Source: an uncultured Clostridia bacterium
Lineage (GTDB): Bacteria; Bacillota; Clostridia; Christensenellales; Borkfalkiaceae
Direction of reading: 5' to 3'
NCBI GenBank assembly: GCA_947624805.1
Contig: CANQLW010000010.1
Coordinates: forward strand, 1-37,043
Length of the DNA: 37,043 nucleotides
In this document: positions 31,804-37,043 of the stretch, in pieces
How the letters are laid out: each line of letters starts with the position of its first letter
How positions within the stretch are numbered: position 1 is the stretch's first letter
Notes under the pieces: generated by a model
Databases searched by the model: none
What the model was told of the DNA's origin: nothing
Seen by the model: only the letters and a program-made list of their open reading frames with translations
Made by a program: the position numbers and the translations under genes

Positions 31804-34800
31804 ATGAAAGTATTGAAAAAGTATGGCCTGACGTTTGTCCTGCTTGCGGCGCTCATCGTGACCTTCGCGCTCGGCGTTGTATTTATGATGCCCGCAAAAA
31901 CTGTCAGCGCGGATGAGGAGTTCGTTCCCCAAAACACAGTAACGGTTACGAGCGAGCAGACTCTGAAAAAAGCCGTCGCGGACGCAGCCGATACGCCCAC
32001 GAAGATCATACTCGGCGAGAATATCGAGATGAACTCGATCACAAGCGGCGGCGAGGGCACCAAATATTATGAATTGATCGTGGAGAGGGGACAGAGCATT
32101 CAGCTCGACCTCGCGGGCTTTGAACTCTCTGTTCCTGTACGGAAAAATACTGAAGGTTGTGTTATTGAGAATCACGGCACGCTCTCTATCATCGACTCTG
32201 AGAATTATCAGGGAGCGGTCGTGTCGAATGGTTATATATCCCTTAACGCCGGGAAAATGACTTGGCTTTCGGCGGACGTCATTCAGAATCATGGCGAATT
32301 GACGGTGGATGCCAATCTTCGCATTCAATGTCCCGAAAGTACAGCAGAGGGGACGGATGGATATTATGAAACCACGGGCAACTTTAACTACGCCTTTTTC
32401 GTTGAAAGCAGTCTTTATATTCCCACGCTGTCCGATGTCGATAGAACTTATCAAAAGGCCTCCACTGTTATCAATGGCGGTAACTTTGACTTAAATTGTG
32501 GTCCTCAAGTCATACCCCACTTTTTCAGTATCGCAGAAGCGGATTTGACGGTCAACGGCGGTTCATTCAAAAATACTTCTTCTACCCGTCCGGGCCAAGA
32601 TGGTTTCTTGGCGACTTTGCGGAGCATCGATTTTAGGGAAAGTCCATATACGAATCACAATGTGTATGGTGATCTGAATAATGCGGCCATCAAGAATTTC
32701 CGTCATGTGCATATCACAGTTACAGGCGGCGATTTCAAGGACAAGAATTTGATTCAAGGCGAAAATAAAGGCGCTTTGCTGTATATATTCGACTTCTATG
32801 GTAGCAATAAATCAACCGCTTTGCGAATTGACGGCGAAGAGTACACGGTCGCAGTCACGGGTGGCACATTCCCGTTGGATCTTTCCGGGTATCTCGACGT
32901 GGATCATGCCATGCTCGAAGAAAAAGTTACGCAGGACGGGGTAGAGACGGGTGAGGTCTCTTACACCGTAGTAGGAGCAGATAAACAGGGCGCCGTTGCC
33001 ATTTTGAAGCAGGGCGATGAGATCAAAGGATATTATTCCTCTTTTACTTCCGCCTGGAATGCCGCGATGACTCAGACGACCGACAGGACGATCGTTCTCC
33101 AAAAGGATGCAACGGTAATCGACCAAACACTTCTTATTAAAGGGAGAGATGTCAATACAACGCTGGATCTGAACGGACACACATTGACGGTTACTCCGCC
33201 TGTAACTCCTAACGGATGGGACTATCATTTCAAAAACGATGAGACACACCCGCCTTTTTACGGAATTTTTACCGTGAAGGATTCGAACCGAGATGGCGGC
33301 GGTGAGTTGATTTTGAATTATCCGGACAAGTCAACGAAAGGTGGCTTCCATATCAACGGCGGATATCAGTTTGTTCTCGAAAGCGGTACCATTCGCGTGA
33401 CAGGAGTGAAACCCAGTACCCGTAACCAATATAATGCATTATTCCAGTTTGATGTGAGTAGCAAAAAACAGAAAGCGGACTCTGTGATCATCAAGGGCGG
33501 CAATATCGTATCTGACTGGGGAACTGAAGGCATTTATTTTGGAGCATGGGCATACGGTTCGTCAAGCTGGTCTTATAGCTTAGACAAAAATAACGAAGAC
33601 TGGAAACCCGACACGGGATATGAAACTCCCAGCAAGTACGAATCTTTGAGATTCGACATCGACGACTATCTGGCCGCTCACAATACCATGAAATTCTCGT
33701 GGGATCTGACGGCATTCCTGCCCGATGGAATGACGTGCACCCCCGGTGAGAGCGGATATGTCATTACAAATGTTCAGACGGGAGATAACTATTTCGCCAA
33801 CGAAACAAAATTCGCCGAGCTCTCTGATGCGATCCAGGCCGCGCAGTCGGCTCCGTCCAACAAGACCGTCACCCTTCTCCGCGATATGACGGAAACGGGC
33901 GATGTGGAGATCCCCGAGGGGATCACGCTGGACCTCAACCCTTATCTGCACTTCACATTCGGGGCGGAGAATGTCATCCTCAATGAGAACACCGCCCTCA
34001 AAAACGGTACCGTGAATGCGAATGTCACCGTCAAGGGCAAGACGGAATTTTTGAAGCTCACCGTCAAGAAAGATCTTACCGTTGCGGAGGGCGGCGATCT
34101 TACGATCAAGGACGGCACCTACGACGGCGCCCTCAACGTAAACGGCGGCACGCTCCTCCTCATGGGCGGCAAGTTTGCAGATGGCGGCACGGACGACGCG
34201 AAACTGAAGGGATATGACCAATATATCCAGCCCGGTTTCGGCGCATCGGGCGTGGAAAACGGTTACAGAACCGTGAGAGGCGGCCTTGCAAGCCTCGCGG
34301 CGTTGCAACAATGGTATGCAACGGGCGTGAAACCCGCGGCGGCGGAAGCGGGCACAGCATTTACGATCAAAGACACGACCGAATGGCTCTACTTCACGTC
34401 TATCGTCAACAGCGGTACCGACAATTTTGCAAATTGCACGGTGACCCTCGTCTATGACCTCGACTTCAGGGATTCTATCTTTATCCCCGCAGGTACGGCA
34501 GGACATGATTTTGCGGGTACTTTGATCGGAAACAACAAAACGATTTCGAATGCCCATGCCAAAGAGCACTATGCAGGGGTCTTCGGCGTCGGCGCCAATA
34601 CCTTCACAGTTACAGACCTCAATGTTGTGAGCTCCTCCTTTGTCTCGGGCCCCGGGTATCTCGACGATGTATCTGTCGATTGGGGCTGGGGCGCAGCGGG
34701 CGCTATCGTCGGCGCAGGCTTTATCGGAAAGGACAGCAGCGGACTGAAGATCTCGGGCACTGAGATCAATACAGAGTACGGCTATGTCTATCTCGGCGGC

Positions 34801-36582
34801 ATTATCGGGCATACGTTCGGGGGCGTCACGCTGAAGGATATTACTCTTGAGAATGTCTCCGTCGAGCAGAAGTGGAAGAGCGGCGGTATCGTCGGTCAGG
34901 TCGATTACGGTCTGTATCTTGAAAATCTGACCGTAACGGGGCTGGAATTTACGGGGACCATGGGCGGCTGGTGCCCGAGCGGCGTTCTCGCGGGCGATCT
35001 CAACAGCGCGACATCGACGGTTACGAATGCGAAAATCGATTGCCCCGAAATCCCCTTGACGGGTTCGAGCAGTCATTCTGTTGCGATCACGGTCGACGGT
35101 GCCGAGACGGATATCCATGTCGGCAGCCTCGGCGATGCGGGCAGCTTTGAGATCGTTCTCGAACAGGACGAGGCAAGTTCTGCACAGGTTCAGGTCGGCA
35201 GTTCGCTTCCCTCCAATGTAACGATCAAGGACAAGGAAGGTAATACGGTCGAGCAGGAACCCAACCCCGACGGCAACGGCTTCATCATGCAGGCGGATTC
35301 CAAGGCGGTAGAGGTGTTCTACGGCGAAGGGGAGATCCTCGACAGCTTTGACACATTGCAGGATGCGATCAACGCGGCGGGCGAGAACAACCGTATTTAT
35401 CTTAAAAAACCTTTGACCGAATCTGTCACGGTCGGTGCAGAGAAAAAGATCACGATCAACCTCTACAAGAATACCTTGACGGGTACGATCGCGGTCGAAG
35501 GCGCTCTCATCCTTGAAAACGGCAAGGTGGTGGGCTCGGTCGCAAACGGCGGCACGCTCACGCTTGCAACGGGTGAAATCGGCCTTATCATCGAAAACAC
35601 CGAGGCGGTCGTCACGGGGAATGACTATACCGTGGACGGAACTCCCTGCATCCGTGAGACGGTGGACGGGGAAGTCGTGACGAGGCTCGAACTTGCCCTT
35701 ACCCATGATTATACCAAGTACACGGCGGTCGGGAATGTCATCACCGTCTCGTGCGTGCACGACGGCGTGGTGGAGGGAACGGTCACCCTGAAGGCGCCCG
35801 AGGCTCCGAAGTTCGGCGACGAAGCGATCGGGGCGACGGTTGAGATCGATCCCGAGGGATTTATCGAAGCTCCCGAGATCACCTACACGGACGCCGAGGG
35901 ACACGAGGTTAAAACGATCACCGAGGCAGGCAAGTACACGGCAAGCATTAAGCTCGGAGATGTGACTGCAAGCGTCACGTTCGTGGTGAAACAGCAGGAA
36001 CTCACCATCACCGATATCGAGGGTACGATCAGCTATCAGGGCGATACGGCGCTCACGATCGATGTAGAGAGCTATGTCCTCAAAGACCTCAACGGGATAG
36101 TTGTCGAGCTCAAGGATATCACCGTGACGGTGACCCTCGAGAAGTCGAAGTACAGCGTCGGGAATGATCAGTACGCACTCATCACAGAGATCCATATGAG
36201 CGGGAATGACAATTATGCACTCAGCACGGTCGGCAACCAGCTCTATATGAAACTCGACGTCACCCAGACGACGCTCACTGTCCGTGTCAACAACGACGGC
36301 AGCGTGAGCTATGTCGGATTCGTCGGCGGGGAAGATGAGAGCGTGCTCGGCGGAAGTCTGAAACTCGACTATACCGACAACGGCGACGGGACATCGACCG
36401 TGACCCCGAGCGGACTCGAGAGCATCAACTATCATATTGTCTATGAGGCAGGTATCGTCTCGAACAATGTCGCGGGCAATGAAAACAACACGCTTTGGAT
36501 CGTGCTCGCCGTGCTCGGAGCTGTGGCTGTAGTAGCCGTTGCCACAGTGATCGTCTGTGAGGTACGGCGTAAGAGGAACTAA
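31804..36582 (+). CDS. Giant surface protein, paralog 3 (mosaic of paralogs 1 and 2)
   Basis: This 1592-aa member has the same architecture: a signal peptide to VSA36, a beta-helix-like region with INGGNF, VNGGSF, VTGGDF and VTGGTF rungs, GLUG-like motifs at about residues 905-1060 (AGVFGVG, GGIIGHT, GGIVGQ, GVLAGDL), a second helix-like part, Ig-like and MBG-like domains from about 1344, the conserved terminal block, a membrane anchor and tail RRKRN. Residues 1 to about 105 follow paralog 2. From there to about 1290 the protein follows paralog 1 (for example GYLDD, PSGVLAGDLN, VGSSLP, QEPNPDG). From 1344 onward it again follows paralog 2, apart from NTLWIVLAVLGAV in the anchor, which is like paralog 1. 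It lacks the VPALGE...TAIKEL stretch that both others have. The ATG at 31804 follows AGGAGG. Regulation probably matches paralog 2. Confidence 0.88.
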   Translation: MKVLKKYGLTFVLLAALIVTFALGVVFMMPAKTVSADEEFVPQNTVTVTSEQTLKKAVADAADTPTKIILGENIEMNSITSGGEGTKYYELIVERGQSIQLDLAGFELSVPVRKNTEGCVIENHGTLSIIDSENYQGAVVSNGYISLNAGKMTWLSADVIQNHGELTVDANLRIQCPESTAEGTDGYYETTGNFNYAFFVESSLYIPTLSDVDRTYQKASTVINGGNFDLNCGPQVIPHFFSIAEADLTVNGGSFKNTSSTRPGQDGFLATLRSIDFRESPYTNHNVYGDLNNAAIKNFRHVHITVTGGDFKDKNLIQGENKGALLYIFDFYGSNKSTALRIDGEEYTVAVTGGTFPLDLSGYLDVDHAMLEEKVTQDGVETGEVSYTVVGADKQGAVAILKQGDEIKGYYSSFTSAWNAAMTQTTDRTIVLQKDATVIDQTLLIKGRDVNTTLDLNGHTLTVTPPVTPNGWDYHFKNDETHPPFYGIFTVKDSNRDGGGELILNYPDKSTKGGFHINGGYQFVLESGTIRVTGVKPSTRNQYNALFQFDVSSKKQKADSVIIKGGNIVSDWGTEGIYFGAWAYGSSSWSYSLDKNNEDWKPDTGYETPSKYESLRFDIDDYLAAHNTMKFSWDLTAFLPDGMTCTPGESGYVITNVQTGDNYFANETKFAELSDAIQAAQSAPSNKTVTLLRDMTETGDVEIPEGITLDLNPYLHFTFGAENVILNENTALKNGTVNANVTVKGKTEFLKLTVKKDLTVAEGGDLTIKDGTYDGALNVNGGTLLLMGGKFADGGTDDAKLKGYDQYIQPGFGASGVENGYRTVRGGLASLAALQQWYATGVKPAAAEAGTAFTIKDTTEWLYFTSIVNSGTDNFANCTVTLVYDLDFRDSIFIPAGTAGHDFAGTLIGNNKTISNAHAKEHYAGVFGVGANTFTVTDLNVVSSSFVSGPGYLDDVSVDWGWGAAGAIVGAGFIGKDSSGLKISGTEINTEYGYVYLGGIIGHTFGGVTLKDITLENVSVEQKWKSGGIVGQVDYGLYLENLTVTGLEFTGTMGGWCPSGVLAGDLNSATSTVTNAKIDCPEIPLTGSSSHSVAITVDGAETDIHVGSLGDAGSFEIVLEQDEASSAQVQVGSSLPSNVTIKDKEGNTVEQEPNPDGNGFIMQADSKAVEVFYGEGEILDSFDTLQDAINAAGENNRIYLKKPLTESVTVGAEKKITINLYKNTLTGTIAVEGALILENGKVVGSVANGGTLTLATGEIGLIIENTEAVVTGNDYTVDGTPCIRETVDGEVVTRLELALTHDYTKYTAVGNVITVSCVHDGVVEGTVTLKAPEAPKFGDEAIGATVEIDPEGFIEAPEITYTDAEGHEVKTITEAGKYTASIKLGDVTASVTFVVKQQELTITDIEGTISYQGDTALTIDVESYVLKDLNGIVVELKDITVTVTLEKSKYSVGNDQYALITEIHMSGNDNYALSTVGNQLYMKLDVTQTTLTVRVNNDGSVSYVGFVGGEDESVLGGSLKLDYTDNGDGTSTVTPSGLESINYHIVYEAGIVSNNVAGNENNTLWIVLAVLGAVAVVAVATVIVCEVRRKRN

Positions 36583-36596
36583 ATCAAAATCCCGAC

Positions 36597-36626
36597 AGCC
36601 CGAGGAGCGCCGCTCCTCGGGCTTTT
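36597..36626 (+). terminator. Terminator after paralog 3
   Basis: An 11-bp G/C-rich stem (36597-36607 with 36613-36623) has a CGCCG loop and ends in TTTT. It is unrelated to the stems after paralogs 1 and 2. Confidence 0.9.
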
Positions 36627-36654
36627 CCCATATTTGGATTCGAACGATTTGTTT

Positions 36655-36879
36655 TTTCGAACGATTTCTTTGCTCCGCCCCGCGAATGCGCGACGTAGAC
36701 GCGCCCCCTCGCGTCATTCTGAGAGAGTGGGACGTACGTAGTCCGAAGAGTAATTCCCGAAGAATCACGCGGGGCTACGCAAATAAATACGTTCGAGGAA
36801 TGTCGCCCTCTGGGATATTACGTTGCGGCTCGACATCGCTCTCCCCGACATTAAGCCGAAAGGGTTCGGCAAATTGGGT
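36655..36879 (+). repeat. Dispersed non-coding repeat, copy B
   Basis: This is the plus-strand partner of the element at 6970-7152. The shared blocks are 36655-36684 (30 bp), a GTCATTCTGAG core near 36713-36723, about 36759-36800, and 36847-36879. The middle spacers have different lengths and sequences. No coding potential was recognised between 36627 and the window end. Confidence 0.85.
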
Positions 36880-36934
36880 CGCCCACGGCGGAAGTGAATT
36901 CCGCCTAAGGCACATTATTTGGGAACATTGCCCA

Positions 36935-37026
36935 CCTCAGTCACCTGCGGTGACAGCTCCTCCTTGGGAGGAGCCTTTCCCCTCCTCAGTCACGCGAAGC
37001 GTGACAGCTCCCCCCCAAGGGGGAGC
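36935..37026 (+). repeat. Two tandem REP-like units
   Basis: Units at 36935-36973 and 36984-37026 both read CCTCAGTCAC-loop-GTGACAGCTCC (loop CTGCG-like in one, GCGAAGC in the other) followed by a second short hairpin. They resemble the repeats at 20508-20583 and 20937-20993. Confidence 0.7.
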
Positions 37027-37043
37027 TTTACCCCCACCTGACG

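Noticed and set aside
33580-36768. Minus-strand open frame of over 1000 codons opposite surface gene 3 (and a similar one at 29493-31400 opposite gene 2)
   Set aside because: They occur in the same place in both paralogs because the coding sequence is conserved; no ribosome site or signal sequence was seen.

Overview
The window looks like a piece of a spore-forming Bacillota (class Clostridia) chromosome, probably from an uncultured gut-type lineage. The basis is an RF2/TsaD/SecA housekeeping block, the sporulation genes spoVAD and spoVAE, AGGAGG-type ribosome binding sites, near-consensus sigma-A promoters, and surface proteins with Gram-positive signal peptides, lipoboxes and membrane anchors. 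The base composition is fairly GC-rich. A genus cannot be named from the sequence. No rRNA, tRNA, CRISPR array, transposase or phage gene was seen.

Layout. (1) 1-4903: the 3' part of secA, then prfB (RF2) and tsaD, all on the plus strand, ending at a strong terminator. (2) 4905-5715: a Phd/YefM-RelE/ParE type toxin-antitoxin pair with its own consensus promoter. It lies between two copies of a 38-bp terminator repeat. (3) 5722-7545: spoVAD and spoVAE, separated by about 450 bp of dispersed repeat DNA with a strong G-quadruplex motif. (4) 7732-14468: two secreted lipoproteins, one of 1443 aa built from about eight divergent tandem modules and one right-handed beta-helix protein with an Fn3-like N-terminus. 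(5) 14525-20279: a glycan-degradation cluster. It has a domain-permuted GH3 enzyme with a membrane segment at each end (minus strand), a divergent GH5 lipoprotein, and a TetR-type regulator directly behind the GH5 gene. (6) 20280-21214: a gene-free stretch with three DnaA-box-like sites followed by many long hairpins and REP-like repeats. (7) 21379-36582: three tandem giant paralogous surface proteins (1615, 1688 and 1592 aa). Each has its own promoter, a conserved structured 5' leader, a signal peptide, a beta-helix/GLUG-like body, a C-terminal membrane anchor and a terminator. (8) 36583-37043: terminator and dispersed repeats, one of them an inverted partner of the element between spoVAD and spoVAE.

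How it fits together. Most of the window from 7.7 kb onward encodes cell-surface proteins: lipoproteins, membrane-tethered glycosidases and adhesin-like proteins. The GH3/GH5/TetR block reads as a locally regulated glucan-degrading unit. The three paralogs have nearly identical promoters, leaders, N-termini and C-termini around divergent, lower-GC central regions, and the third gene looks like a mosaic of the first two. This suggests a surface-variation locus shaped by recombination. The most unusual single element is the shared leader: two overlapping hairpins at a fixed distance from the promoter, then a stem that ends next to the Shine-Dalgarno sequence. It matches no riboswitch class that I recognise.
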